Source of the DNA: AG2 sp036493735 | Lineage (GTDB): Bacteria > Gemmatimonadota > Gemmatimonadetes > Gemmatimonadales > Gemmatimonadaceae | Direction: 5' to 3' | Assembly (NCBI GenBank): GCA_036493735.1 | Contig: DASXPH010000020.1 | Location: forward strand, 1-64,000 | Length of the DNA: 64,000 nt | Shown: positions 25,851 through 34,706 of the stretch, piece by piece | Layout: each line of letters begins with the position of its first letter | Numbering within the stretch: the first letter of the stretch is position 1 | The notes under the pieces: model-generated | The model's database searches: none | What the model was told of the DNA's origin: nothing | What the model saw: the letters and a program-made list of their open reading frames with translations, nothing else | Made by a program: the position numbers and the translations under genes

Positions 25851-27463
25851 CTCGACGAAAGGGTGCGGCCGAGGGAGTCTCCGGAACCGCCGATGCGCCA
25901 GGACGTCACGTTCGCGAGCTCCCCTCGCAGATCCATGCGCACGTCGAGCAGGCGCGCCGAGATGCCCTGTAGCCCTCGAGAGTGGTAGATCCACGCGACT
26001 GGCACGTCGCGCGCCAGCTGCTCCTGAACCGCCAGCCAAGCCGCTCGTGTCTCTTCGGTCGTGCGCGCATCCCTGGTGCGCGCGAACAGGGAGTCGAGCA
26101 CCGGGGTGTGATAACTTGCGTAATCGAGCGCCCCGCCCGCCTGACGAGAGTCAAAGAGCGCTTTCACATAGGAGAGCGAGAGATCGCCCGGAACCCCAGC
26201 GGCGAGCATGTCGAACTGTTTGTCGGGTGCGCGCGCGATGGTGAGAAAGCGGCCGAGCTCCACCTGGCGAATCGCGACCCGAATGCCCCGATCCGCCAGG
26301 TCCGCCTGAACGAGCTGCTCGAGCGCGTTGTCGCCACTGCCGACGGTGAGGAGATCGACCGCGAGTGGGCGACCAGCGCGCTCGCGGATTCCGGACGCCG
26401 AGCGCGCCCAGCCGGCGGCATCGAGCAGCGAATCCGCCAGCCGCACGTCGTGACGGGGAGCCTGGACTCTCGCGAACGGATTGTCCGGGGAGACGGGGCC
26501 GGAAGCCGGCGTTCCATAGCCGGCCAGCGCGGCGCGAACGATTCGGTCTCGATTGATGGCGAGGTCGACGGCGCGACGGACGCGGACGTCGTCGAAGGGT
26601 GGGCGGTGGGTGTTGAAGAACAGACCGACGCTGAAGAGCACGGGATAGTCGAGTACGCGGAGGGAGGGATCACGCCTAACGAGCCCCGCCATCGACGGCG
26701 CGATCCCAGCGACGTCGAGATCGCCGCTCGCAAGTCCGGCGAACTTCGTCGTCGCTTCGTCGACGACCACGATCACGATGCCGCCGATGCGCGGTGGGCC
26801 TCCGAGAGCCACGGGAAAGTCCGGATTGCGACTGAAGGTCCAGTGTTCTCCGGCACGACGTTCGACGAACCTGAAGGGGCCATTCCCCACTGGCGCCAGA
26901 TTGAATGGAGCGCGTCGCATTTCCGTCCTCGGCACGTTCGCGAGCAGATGCTGAGGAAGGATCGGCAGCTCGCACAGGACGAGAGGAAAGGAGTACTGCG
27001 GCCGCGCGAAATGCAGATCGACGGTCGTGTCGCTCGTCACGACAGTCGAATCGATCAATGCCAGGTCGGCGGCGCGCGGATAACCCGTCGCCGGGTCGCG
27101 CGCCGCGTCGATGGTGAAGGCAACATCCCGCGCCGTTGTCTCGCGGCCGTCCTGCCACCTCAGGCCAGGCACGAGATACAGCGTCAACCGACGCCGATCG
27201 GAGGACCAGATCCACGCTCGCGCTGCGTACGGTGTCGGCGCAAGGGTGCTATCGTACGCCGCCAGCGTCACGAACAGCAGATAGCGCTGCACCTGGCGCG
27301 AGAGCGGATGCACGGTGACGAGCGGGTTTCCGCTCTCGAGGTCCGCCCCAGACGCATACACGACCGTCGTCGCGGATCGACGGGGCGCGCCACACGCGGC
27401 GAGTGAAAGGACGACGAAGAGTGCGCGCACGATTGACCGACGGGCGCCGTCGAACATCTTCAA
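25847..27463 (-). CDS. ABC transporter substrate-binding protein, family 5 (DppA/OppA-like)
   Basis: 538 residues; a lipoprotein signal ends at LSLAAC (Cys24). The body follows the SBP family 5 pattern: TLYLVPGLRWQDGRETTARDVAFTID near 110, then LPILPQHLL, PVGNGPFRFV and NTHRPPFDDVRVRRAVDLAINRD. Proteins of this family bind peptides, nickel or oligosaccharides. TTG 27463 has GAGGT six bases upstream; ATG 27457 is the alternative. It diverges from the permease gene, with only three bases between the two starts. First gene of the operon that continues with the heparinase-like gene. Confidence 0.92.
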   Translation of the reverse strand: MKMFDGARRSIVRALFVVLSLAACGAPRRSATTVVYASGADLESGNPLVTVHPLSRQVQRYLLFVTLAAYDSTLAPTPYAARAWIWSSDRRRLTLYLVPGLRWQDGRETTARDVAFTIDAARDPATGYPRAADLALIDSTVVTSDTTVDLHFARPQYSFPLVLCELPILPQHLLANVPRTEMRRAPFNLAPVGNGPFRFVERRAGEHWTFSRNPDFPVALGGPPRIGGIVIVVVDEATTKFAGLASGDLDVAGIAPSMAGLVRRDPSLRVLDYPVLFSVGLFFNTHRPPFDDVRVRRAVDLAINRDRIVRAALAGYGTPASGPVSPDNPFARVQAPRHDVRLADSLLDAAGWARSASGIRERAGRPLAVDLLTVGSGDNALEQLVQADLADRGIRVAIRQVELGRFLTIARAPDKQFDMLAAGVPGDLSLSYVKALFDSRQAGGALDYASYHTPVLDSLFARTRDARTTEETRAAWLAVQEQLARDVPVAWIYHSRGLQGISARLLDVRMDLRGELANVTSWRIGGSGDSLGRTLSSR

Positions 27464-27466
27464 CGC

Positions 27467-28471
27467 GTGACCTCATCCACTGTGGCCCGCATTGCGCCGC
27501 TCGTGCGCCGCCTCGGCACCGCGGTCCTGTTGCTGTGGCTAGTCGTCACCATCACGTTCATGCTGGTTCGTCTCGCGCCGGGTGATCCGGCCGCGCTGCT
27601 CGTTTCTCCGAGCGCCACGGCGGTCGATGCCGCGCGATTGCGCACCGAGCTCGGACTCGACCGGCCGCTGGCGATTCAATATGCACGGTGGATGGAAGGT
27701 GTGCTGCGTGGCAATCTGGGCGAGAGCTTCGCGACACGACAGCCGGTCGGTCGCGCGCTGCTCGAGGCGCTTCCGGTCTCGATCGGTCTTGGCGGCACGG
27801 CGCTGATCCTCACTTTCCTGATCGGCGTGCCCCTCGGAATCGTACAGGCGGCGAGACGAGGACAGTTTGTCGATCACGCACTGACGACCGTGGCGACGCT
27901 GGTGTACGCGGCACCGAGCTATTGGCTGGCCCTCGCGCTGGTCGCGGTGTTCACATATGGGGCGGCAACGTGGGGACTTCCGCCGGGGTTGCGTCTGCCC
28001 GCATTCGGCATGCACTCGCCGGGTGCCGAGCTGCACGATGGCGAGCGCTTGCTCGACCTGGTCCGTCATGCCGTGCTGCCCCTAACGATTCTCGCCGCGA
28101 TCGGTGCCGCCGGCGTCGCGCGATATGCGCGCACGAGCGTCGCGGATGTGCTCAACCAGGAGTGGGTTCGAACGGCCAGGGCCAAGGGTGTCTCACCACG
28201 CAGGGTATACCTCCGGCACGTGGTCGCGAACATTCTGCCGTCCATGGTCGTGCTGTTTGCGCTCTCGCTGCCCGGCGTGGTCGCGGGCTCGATTTTCGTC
28301 GAGACCGTGTTCGCATGGCCCGGCATGGGGCGCCTGATGGTGAGCGCGATCTCGGCGCGCGACTACCCCATCGTGCTCGGCGCGACGGTGTGCTATGCGG
28401 CACTGGTCATCTTCGCAAACCTTGCGGCCGACGTCGCGCTGCCGCTCCTCGATCCCCGTCGTGCCGGCTGA
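27467..28471 (+). CDS. ABC transporter permease, DppB/OppB type
   Basis: 334 residues with six membrane spans. Typical DppB features: TITFMLVRLAPGDPAALL near the N-terminus, LGLDRPLAIQYARWMEGVLRGNLGESF, and the EAA loop ARTSVADVLNQEWVRTARAKGVS that contacts the ATPase. GTG 27467 is chosen; GTG 27482 is also possible and would give MARIAPLVRR. Forms an importer core with the DppC-type protein that follows. No DppD/DppF ATPase gene occurs in this window, so the ATPase must come from elsewhere. Confidence 0.93.
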   Translation: MTSSTVARIAPLVRRLGTAVLLLWLVVTITFMLVRLAPGDPAALLVSPSATAVDAARLRTELGLDRPLAIQYARWMEGVLRGNLGESFATRQPVGRALLEALPVSIGLGGTALILTFLIGVPLGIVQAARRGQFVDHALTTVATLVYAAPSYWLALALVAVFTYGAATWGLPPGLRLPAFGMHSPGAELHDGERLLDLVRHAVLPLTILAAIGAAGVARYARTSVADVLNQEWVRTARAKGVSPRRVYLRHVVANILPSMVVLFALSLPGVVAGSIFVETVFAWPGMGRLMVSAISARDYPIVLGATVCYAALVIFANLAADVALPLLDPRRAG

Positions 28472-28484
28472 TTCGCCAACGCCA

Positions 28485-29345
28485 ATGCCGCGCATTGCGC
28501 TGACTGGCCTCGAGCGCCTCTGCCTCGCCGCGCTCGTGTTGCTGGCGTTAGGCGCGATTGTGGTTCCGCTATTCGCGCGACGAGACCCACTGGCCATTGG
28601 CGATGTGCTTTCGCTGCGGCTGATTCCACCGTTCGCGACCGACGCCCGGGGTGATTTCCACCTCCTTGGGACGGATCGGTTCGGGCGCGACCTCTTCGTG
28701 AGGATGATGCTCGCCGGTCGGCTCTCGCTCTCGGTGGGCGTGGTGGGGTCGATCGCGGCGGCGGCCGTAGGAACGCTCGTCGGCGCCACGGCTGCTTGGC
28801 AGGGCGGGGTGGTGGATGGCGTCGCCATGGCGCTCTCGGATGCCCTGCTGGCGATCCCACGGCTCGTGCTGCTCCTGGTGTGCGCAGCTTTGTGGCAACC
28901 CGGCCTGGCGACCGTCGTGGTTGTACTGATCGCGACGGGTTGGATGGGTGTGGCGCGGCTGGTACGCGGTGAAGTGCTCGGTGTGCGCGCTCAGCCGTAC
29001 GTTGATGCGGCGACGGCGCTCGGCGCCCTGCCGCGACGCGTCCTCCTGCGGCACGCGCTGCCTAACGCGCTTGGACCGGCGATCGTGGCGACGACGCTCG
29101 GCGTCGGCAATGCTATCCTTCTCGAAAGCGGTCTGTCTTTTCTCGGACTGGGTATCCAGCCACCACAGCCGAGCTGGGGAAACATGATCGCCGGCGGCCG
29201 CGACCTGATTGTCGCGGCGCCCTGGGTAGCAATTGCACCCGGCCTCGCCCTCATCGCTACGGTCCTCGCGTGCACCCTGCTCGGCGACAGCCTGCGCGAC
29301 CGGCTCGCTGGAGAGAGCGGTGCGACGCTGCGCGAACGAGCTTAG
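28485..29345 (+). CDS. ABC transporter permease, DppC/OppC type
   Basis: 286 residues from ATG 28485, 13 bp after the DppB-type gene; GTG 28461 would add eight residues and overlap it. Six spans, with the DppC landmarks HLLGTDRFGRDLFVRMM near residue 60, and the EAA loop VRGEVLGVRAQPYVDAATALGA, then FLGLGIQPPQPSWGNMIA. Partner of the preceding permease. Its TAG stop overlaps the TAA stop of the convergent GH38-type gene (29342-29345, TTAG). Confidence 0.92.
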   Translation: MPRIALTGLERLCLAALVLLALGAIVVPLFARRDPLAIGDVLSLRLIPPFATDARGDFHLLGTDRFGRDLFVRMMLAGRLSLSVGVVGSIAAAAVGTLVGATAAWQGGVVDGVAMALSDALLAIPRLVLLLVCAALWQPGLATVVVVLIATGWMGVARLVRGEVLGVRAQPYVDAATALGALPRRVLLRHALPNALGPAIVATTLGVGNAILLESGLSFLGLGIQPPQPSWGNMIAGGRDLIVAAPWVAIAPGLALIATVLACTLLGDSLRDRLAGESGATLRERA

Positions 29346-32005
29346 CGTACCAGAATCGTTACCACACCGCGCGGAGGCGCCTGGAATGCGACGCGCCGCT
29401 CTGTGATCGTGATCGGCTCGACTGGCGTCTCGTCGAGGCGGGCCCGATACGCCTGACGAATGGGGGCACCGAATTCCCACGCCCCATCGACCACCTCATC
29501 GAGCAAATTCACGCAACGCGCGACGACGAAGGAACCATCCTCGGACTCCTTGCACGCCGAGAAAGCCAACCCGAGGCCGTGCAGCTCGATGCCGTGGAAT
29601 GGCGGAGGCACGGCCAAGGCGGAGCGCAGCGTTCGCCCCTCGAGGGGCAACAGGGCGTCATCCGCAGCTAGCTCGACGGCGTGGACGCTTTCCGGCGTTC
29701 GAGCATCGTGGAGCAACAGAGCGAACCGCGCCGCGTACCGGCCGAGAGATTGCGCCCCCGGCGTGGGCGCGGGCCAGCCGGCATGCCCGGGACGCTCGGG
29801 CAGGTCGCTGCGGGAGAGTTGGCCGACAGCGCGCACAAGGGTCACGAACAGGTTGCCGTCCAGCGTGGCTTCGTACTCCGCGAGCCCATCGCTGAAGAGC
29901 GTTGTACCGCTCGTGGTGTCGTAGAGGGAGACATAGCGATGCATTGGCGCCGTGGCCGGTGGTGTTTCGGCGAGACGGTCCTCGTTAGGAACGTCGAGCG
30001 GCTCACGGCGCACGGCGCCGAACGCCGCGTCAGCCCAGATCGCGGGGTTGGCCAGTCTCGTGCGAATGCCCATGCGGAGACGATGATCGCGCATCCGATT
30101 ACGGCCGCGAACATCGAGTCGCAGGAGCGGCGATTCGGCAACGAGCTGAAGGTGAACACTCAACTCACTCGTTCCGATTCTACCCGGCCGTTCCGCGGCC
30201 TCCGGCGTCATCGCCCAGCGCAACCGCAGCTCACCGAGCAGTGGGCCGGCACGCTTCACTTCGACGCCGAGAAATCGCGGAAGAGCCGCGGGGCCACGGA
30301 TGGCGGGCGTATAGAGGTCGCCTCGGTCAATTCGGTCCTCGATGAGAAGCAGGTCGTCGAGGGTGCGACCCGATTTGTTGTCGCGGAGGGTAATACGGCC
30401 CGCCTCCGATACGACCACACGCGCGAGTCCATTGTCGATCGATCGTTCATCGACCAGCACCGGACGCGGTGCGGTGAGTCCGTTCACGCTGCCTAACGGC
30501 AAGGCGCTGACGCCATAAGCGGGCACCGCGTCAACCCAGATCGCGGCGCGCGTGACGGCGACGAGATCGTTGTCCGGATAGTGCTGCGGTGACTCGACGC
30601 GGTCGTATGCGAGCCGGCGATCGAGGATCTGTGCCTGGGACGCGGCGATGAGGGGCGGCACCGCTGGCTCTGAATTTTGCATCGGATGGACCGGGGCGGA
30701 GCCCGGGCCGACCGGGATATCGGCGACGAATTGCTTCACTTCGATGATCGCGACTCCACGCCGTGAGCGCGGCGCCCGATTGCGCACGAGAACCACCGGT
30801 GTCCATTTCTGCCTTCCTGCCGATCGTGCCGCTACGGGCTCGTAGCTGACAAGGTTGGCGATGGCGTCATCGCGAAGGCCGACTGCCTGCGTCGCGGCGT
30901 CCGCGAGGCGCCGATCCATCGCTCGGGCGACATCGTCGATCGAGCAGCCGCATAGGGTATCGTGCGGATGTGCTCGGAGGAGCGTCTGCCACGCGGCGTC
31001 GAAGAGCTCACGTCGCGACCTCTGGCGCACGAAGGAGGCGAGTGCCGACCAGGGCTCGGCGTCGCGAATCAGCATTCGCTCGACGCGCGCGTTCGCTCGC
31101 TTCTGCGATGCGCGGGAAGCAAACGTGCCTTGAAGGGTCCAGGTATAGCCGTAGGAGTCGCGTAGCTCTCCCTCAATGCGATACAGACTGCGCGACTTCG
31201 CGCGCATCAGAACGTCCTCGGTAAAGGCGCGCAGTGAGCTCGGGCGCGCCGCATCACCGGTGGCCCTGGCCGCGGACGCGAGCGCCGCCACGGCCTGACG
31301 GTGATCGCGCTGCCGGGCGTGGTGGTCGGCGCCGTTAGGTACGAGGACGATGTCGAGAGCGGCACGCGGAGCAAGTACGTTACGCATGCGTGTCCATCGC
31401 TCACGCGCCGGCTCCGGGGTTGCCGGCAGGGCGGAGCCATATTCGTAGCCGTCGGGCGGTAGATGGTAGACGACGACGGATTCACCATCCGGCGCCCGCC
31501 AGCTGACGGTGTCGGCGCTCGGCCAACGGCGGCCGCCGAAGCCTCGCCACAGAATGATCAGCGGGAGCCCGAACCCCGCCGCGATCGCGGGCAACACCGC
31601 TGGATGGCCGAAGGAATCGGGACAGTACAACACGGGCGGTGAGGAGACGCGCAGTCGACGGAGCACGCGGCGTCCGAGCAGGAGATTACGTACCAGCGCC
31701 TCGCCACTCGGGATGAGCTCGTCGGCCAGAACGTACCACGGTCCGGCCTCGAGATGCCCTAACTGCAAGAGTGTCGATAGTTCGGCGGCTCGCTCCGGCC
31801 GCACCTCGAGATAGTCCTCGATGATGATCGCCTGACCGTCGAGGAGAAAGCTCTCGTCAGGCAGCGGCGGTGATTCGAGAAGATCGTCCACCAGGGCAAC
31901 GAGCCGTTGGCGAAAGCGAACGAACGAATGATACCACTCGCGGTCCCAGTGCGTGTGACTGACGACGTGAGCGCAGAGCACGTGCGGAGCGTGTTGGGGA
32001 AACAA
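29342..32005 (-). CDS. Glycoside hydrolase family 38-type alpha-mannosidase
   Basis: 887 residues. The N-terminal catalytic domain begins VVSHTHWDREWYHSF, where HxHxD supplies zinc ligands; YCPDSFGHPAVLPAI provides the catalytic Asp region, and WYVLADELIPSGEALVRNLL matches GH38 strongly. A helical middle domain (TLRAHPHDTLCGCS) and a large beta-rich C-terminal region follow. No signal peptide is seen, so probably cytoplasmic. TTG 32005 is the listed start, and GTG further in (about 31978) is possible. The gene converges on the DppBC-type operon and completes a sugar-related block. Confidence 0.88.
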   Translation of the reverse strand: MFPQHAPHVLCAHVVSHTHWDREWYHSFVRFRQRLVALVDDLLESPPLPDESFLLDGQAIIIEDYLEVRPERAAELSTLLQLGHLEAGPWYVLADELIPSGEALVRNLLLGRRVLRRLRVSSPPVLYCPDSFGHPAVLPAIAAGFGLPLIILWRGFGGRRWPSADTVSWRAPDGESVVVYHLPPDGYEYGSALPATPEPARERWTRMRNVLAPRAALDIVLVPNGADHHARQRDHRQAVAALASAARATGDAARPSSLRAFTEDVLMRAKSRSLYRIEGELRDSYGYTWTLQGTFASRASQKRANARVERMLIRDAEPWSALASFVRQRSRRELFDAAWQTLLRAHPHDTLCGCSIDDVARAMDRRLADAATQAVGLRDDAIANLVSYEPVAARSAGRQKWTPVVLVRNRAPRSRRGVAIIEVKQFVADIPVGPGSAPVHPMQNSEPAVPPLIAASQAQILDRRLAYDRVESPQHYPDNDLVAVTRAAIWVDAVPAYGVSALPLGSVNGLTAPRPVLVDERSIDNGLARVVVSEAGRITLRDNKSGRTLDDLLLIEDRIDRGDLYTPAIRGPAALPRFLGVEVKRAGPLLGELRLRWAMTPEAAERPGRIGTSELSVHLQLVAESPLLRLDVRGRNRMRDHRLRMGIRTRLANPAIWADAAFGAVRREPLDVPNEDRLAETPPATAPMHRYVSLYDTTSGTTLFSDGLAEYEATLDGNLFVTLVRAVGQLSRSDLPERPGHAGWPAPTPGAQSLGRYAARFALLLHDARTPESVHAVELAADDALLPLEGRTLRSALAVPPPFHGIELHGLGLAFSACKESEDGSFVVARCVNLLDEVVDGAWEFGAPIRQAYRARLDETPVEPITITERRVAFQAPPRGVVTILVR

Positions 32006-32066
32006 GACGGCCGCGGCGAAGATCGCCGCGGCCTCCGTGTCGACGCAAGTGCAGCGTGTCAGCGAA

Positions 32067-32219
32067 TCAAGCGACGGGCCGACGTCCCGTGACGAGGCGA
32101 TAGACGATCACGATCAGCGCGATGACGAGCAGCAGGTGAATGAGACCGCCGCCGACATGGAACGCGAGGAAGCCCAGCGCCCACAGGATGAGCAGAATGA
32201 CTGCGAGGGTCCAAAGCAT
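32067..32219 (-). CDS. lmo0937-family small membrane protein
   Basis: 50 residues from ATG 32219 (GAGGA nine bases upstream); a longer reading to 32312 is an artefact. Two hydrophobic helices: MLWTLAVILLILWALGFLAF and IHLLLVIALIVIVYRL, with Gly-Gly between and RRPVA at the end. This is the small two-span family often annotated lmo0937 (DUF5670), frequently seen near stress-response genes. Function unknown. Confidence 0.85.
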   Translation of the reverse strand: MLWTLAVILLILWALGFLAFHVGGGLIHLLLVIALIVIVYRLVTGRRPVA

Positions 32220-32330
32220 GACAAGTATCCTCGATTGGTGGTTTGGCCGCGAGCTACGCTGCTTGCTTACGACGCGCCGCCCATAAGCAACACTCGTACC
32301 GAACTCCACCACGCAGCGCGAGTAAGGCCG

Positions 32331-32891
32331 TCATACATCGTCGAGGTCCAGTACCGACTGCAGCGACTGCGCCGATTCCATTGTCGGCGGATAGCTGACC
32401 TCTCCATTGCGAACTTCGGCGAAGCTCGTGAGCGCGTGCGGCGAGATCTTGGCATCGAGAATGTGCTCAACGGTCACACCGCGCGCGTATAGTGCGTCAC
32501 TAATCAGCGTTCGATGACATCGCCACGGCACTGCTTCGGAACACATGATAACGGTGCGACGTTCGCGGCCGAGCGCGACGAGCTCCTCGAGCGCGACATG
32601 AAATTCGGGCGTGCGCATGTAGTCCGCGTAGGCGCGAAAGCCTTCATTGCGCCACGCCGACGGCGGCGCATCCGGAGCCGGCCGGCGCCGCCCGCCTAAC
32701 GATTGGCGGTGCAGATACTCGATGCCAGCGTCAGCCAACGACTGCGCCAGCGCTTCCCGATTGAACTGTGGATAGCGGCGCGAGCCTGGGAATCGTCGCA
32801 CGTCGACCAGCCGTTCGATCTGCGCGCCCTCGAGCAATGCGAGAAAGTCCTCGATGGCGCGCGTCGAATGGCCGATCGTATAGATCGTCAC
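32331..32891 (-). CDS. DUF488-domain protein
   Basis: 186 residues from GTG 32891, overlapping the upstream stop by 4 bp (GTGA). Opening TIYTIGHSTRAIEDFLALL, then LVDVRRFPGSRRYPQF, then the late motif IMCSEAVPWRCHRTLISDAL with the paired Cys and Arg/His typical of DUF488. These proteins are small, soluble and of unproven function. Last gene of a three-gene coupled group with a two-span membrane protein and an M15 peptidase. Confidence 0.88.
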   Translation of the reverse strand: MTIYTIGHSTRAIEDFLALLEGAQIERLVDVRRFPGSRRYPQFNREALAQSLADAGIEYLHRQSLGGRRRPAPDAPPSAWRNEGFRAYADYMRTPEFHVALEELVALGRERRTVIMCSEAVPWRCHRTLISDALYARGVTVEHILDAKISPHALTSFAEVRNGEVSYPPTMESAQSLQSVLDLDDV

Positions 32892-33403
32892 GGAATCGGT
32901 GGACCACCCGCCGGGGGCGCACCTTCGCCCCGGGCGCGCTCGGCCACTACGGGCCGCTCGACGCTCATCGTCTTGCCGGGCAAGGTCTCCTTCGTCATGT
33001 GATACGTCTGGCGAGCGAGCAAGACGCGCCCCGCCCGTACATCATGGCCCACGTCGATGAGCAAATGCGCAAGGTCGCCGGTACCCCACAGTACGCCCGC
33101 GATCACGATCAGACGACTGGCTTCGCCCAGCAGCGTCGGTATCGACACCGCGCCCTGGACGTACAATCCCGTCGCGATCTCCGCCACGAGTAACAGCAAG
33201 AGAATGATCGCCATGAACCGGAACAGCTTCGATAGATAGCGAAGCCCCGTATACGGTTCGATGTCCGTGGCGCGAATGCCGGCGATGACTTCATCCTGAT
33301 GCTCGGCAGGCTTTCCATTCCCACGTGTGCCGACAATCGCCGTTTCGGTCGTCGTGGTCGTGCTCTCGGCGAGGTCGCTCGTTCTCCGGTGTTCCACGGT
33401 CAC
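32888..33403 (-). CDS. Two-span membrane protein of unknown function
   Basis: 171 residues from GTG 33403, whose GTGA overlaps the M15 gene stop. A Thr-rich polar N-terminus (TTTTTETAIVG) leads into two hydrophobic spans at about 62-82 (FMAIILLLLLVAEIATGLYV) and 90-112 (SIPTLLGEASRLIVIAGVLWG), then a basic and Pro/Gly-rich tail. No domain recognised. Context suggests an envelope role together with the M15 peptidase. Confidence 0.7.
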   Translation of the reverse strand: MTVEHRRTSDLAESTTTTTETAIVGTRGNGKPAEHQDEVIAGIRATDIEPYTGLRYLSKLFRFMAIILLLLLVAEIATGLYVQGAVSIPTLLGEASRLIVIAGVLWGTGDLAHLLIDVGHDVRAGRVLLARQTYHMTKETLPGKTMSVERPVVAERARGEGAPPAGGPPIP

Positions 33404-34671
33404 CCTCCTCCAGGTCCGCCAGTCCAGCGTGCTCGGTACCCGCGCGTATCGATATGAATGAAAGGTCCGTGCCCGGGCCCGGCAGGATAGATCCCTGCCC
33501 CCCCTACCAGCTCCGGATGCGCCGCCTCGACGCGGTCCACCGCGGCCTCGATGACTTTGGCGTCCTTCATCGTGATGTGGCCGTCATGGTCGAGGTCGTC
33601 CATGACACCATCGTGGTTGTTGTCGATGTATATGTCCGACGCGTCGCCATACATATGACGGCTGAGTGCGGCACGCCCCTGCGGATTGCCGCCCGTCGCG
33701 TTGTACTGCGGCGAGCGAAAGCCGCTCATGATTTTCACGCCGCTGATGTCCACCCCGTGTTCCGACAGATCCTCCAGTACCAGCTCGAGCTTGTCCACGA
33801 GCGTCATCCGAAGAACCAGATACTTCGGCCAGACACTCGGCTGATCGTGCGTCAGAAAGTCCCGCAGCTTGAAATGCTCGGAGACGTAGGTGTCCGCGTT
33901 ATCCTCTGTCACCTGAATGAAGCCCGACGGATTCGCGTACGCGGTGGCAGCAGCCTTCACGGGCGTGCGCTTCTTCCTTGCGCTCTCCTGAGGCCAGTTG
34001 CCGATGTAATAAAGGCCGATTTTCCCCGAGCGTTTCGCGCTGAAGGGCAGCTCGGTGATCACGCTGAAGTCAGTAACCGGCCGAATGGCGTTGCCGATGG
34101 CGAGTGCCACGTTCCACACCCCAGGTGCCTTCGGCTGGCTGTCGGTAGCTACCTCGCCACCGGTGCTATATCGCAGCTCGGCGCCCGGCGGCAACGAGTC
34201 TGGCGCAACACCTTCCGCCGAAGTATCGATTGTAGCGCGCAGCTTCCCGCTGAGGCCACGCGCATCGTCGAACAGCGCACTGAGTGCGGCATCGGTGAGA
34301 TAGGCGGCAGAGGACGCATTGCCCGACGTCAGCGCCGATGCAATCGACGCCGCCGCACGAGCCGCTTTGCTCGCCGTAGTGTTGTCGCTACTGGCCGCTA
34401 GCGATGTACGAACATGCGAAAGTGACCACACCCAGCCAACAGACAGCGCGTACACCAGCACACCAAGTACAATGTCCAAACGACGCTCCGCCCGCGCGGA
34501 GAGCCCGACTCGATTCCAGAAACCGGCCGGGGGCGTCGGCAAGGTGAGCGTGCGCTCCACCGTCTCCGTCCACGGATGCTGGTCGCGAGCGGTGTCAGCT
34601 GAGCCGGAGGAAGGTCGCTCTAGCGGTCCCGTTGACCCTTGGCGCGGCGTCGTCGAAGTTCCCTTGCTCAC
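33400..34671 (-). CDS. Membrane-anchored M15-type D,D-carboxypeptidase-like protein
   Basis: 423 residues. An N-terminal polar region and one span (about 67-87) anchor it, and the bulk is extracytoplasmic. The C-terminal third has the M15/DUF882 motifs FKLRDFL, SGFRSPQYN, SRHMYGDASDIYI (Sx-HxxGxAxD, zinc His and Asp) and HGPFIHIDTRGYRARW (second zinc His). Between the two zinc motifs lies an unusual calcium-loop-like stretch, DNNHDGVMDDLDHDGHI. The middle region (about 130-260) has no recognised fold. Probably trims peptidoglycan side chains. Diverges from the DedA gene. Confidence 0.82.
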   Translation of the reverse strand: MSKGTSTTPRQGSTGPLERPSSGSADTARDQHPWTETVERTLTLPTPPAGFWNRVGLSARAERRLDIVLGVLVYALSVGWVWSLSHVRTSLAASSDNTTASKAARAAASIASALTSGNASSAAYLTDAALSALFDDARGLSGKLRATIDTSAEGVAPDSLPPGAELRYSTGGEVATDSQPKAPGVWNVALAIGNAIRPVTDFSVITELPFSAKRSGKIGLYYIGNWPQESARKKRTPVKAAATAYANPSGFIQVTEDNADTYVSEHFKLRDFLTHDQPSVWPKYLVLRMTLVDKLELVLEDLSEHGVDISGVKIMSGFRSPQYNATGGNPQGRAALSRHMYGDASDIYIDNNHDGVMDDLDHDGHITMKDAKVIEAAVDRVEAAHPELVGGAGIYPAGPGHGPFIHIDTRGYRARWTGGPGGG

Positions 34672-34706
34672 CGCTGCACCGTCATCTTCGCTTTGCCCAT
34701 CATCAC

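Noticed and set aside
25851..26039. Upstream extension of the heparinase-like gene
   Set aside because: It is a different frame of the binding-protein gene; ATG 25850 gives an ATGA overlap and protein-like sequence.
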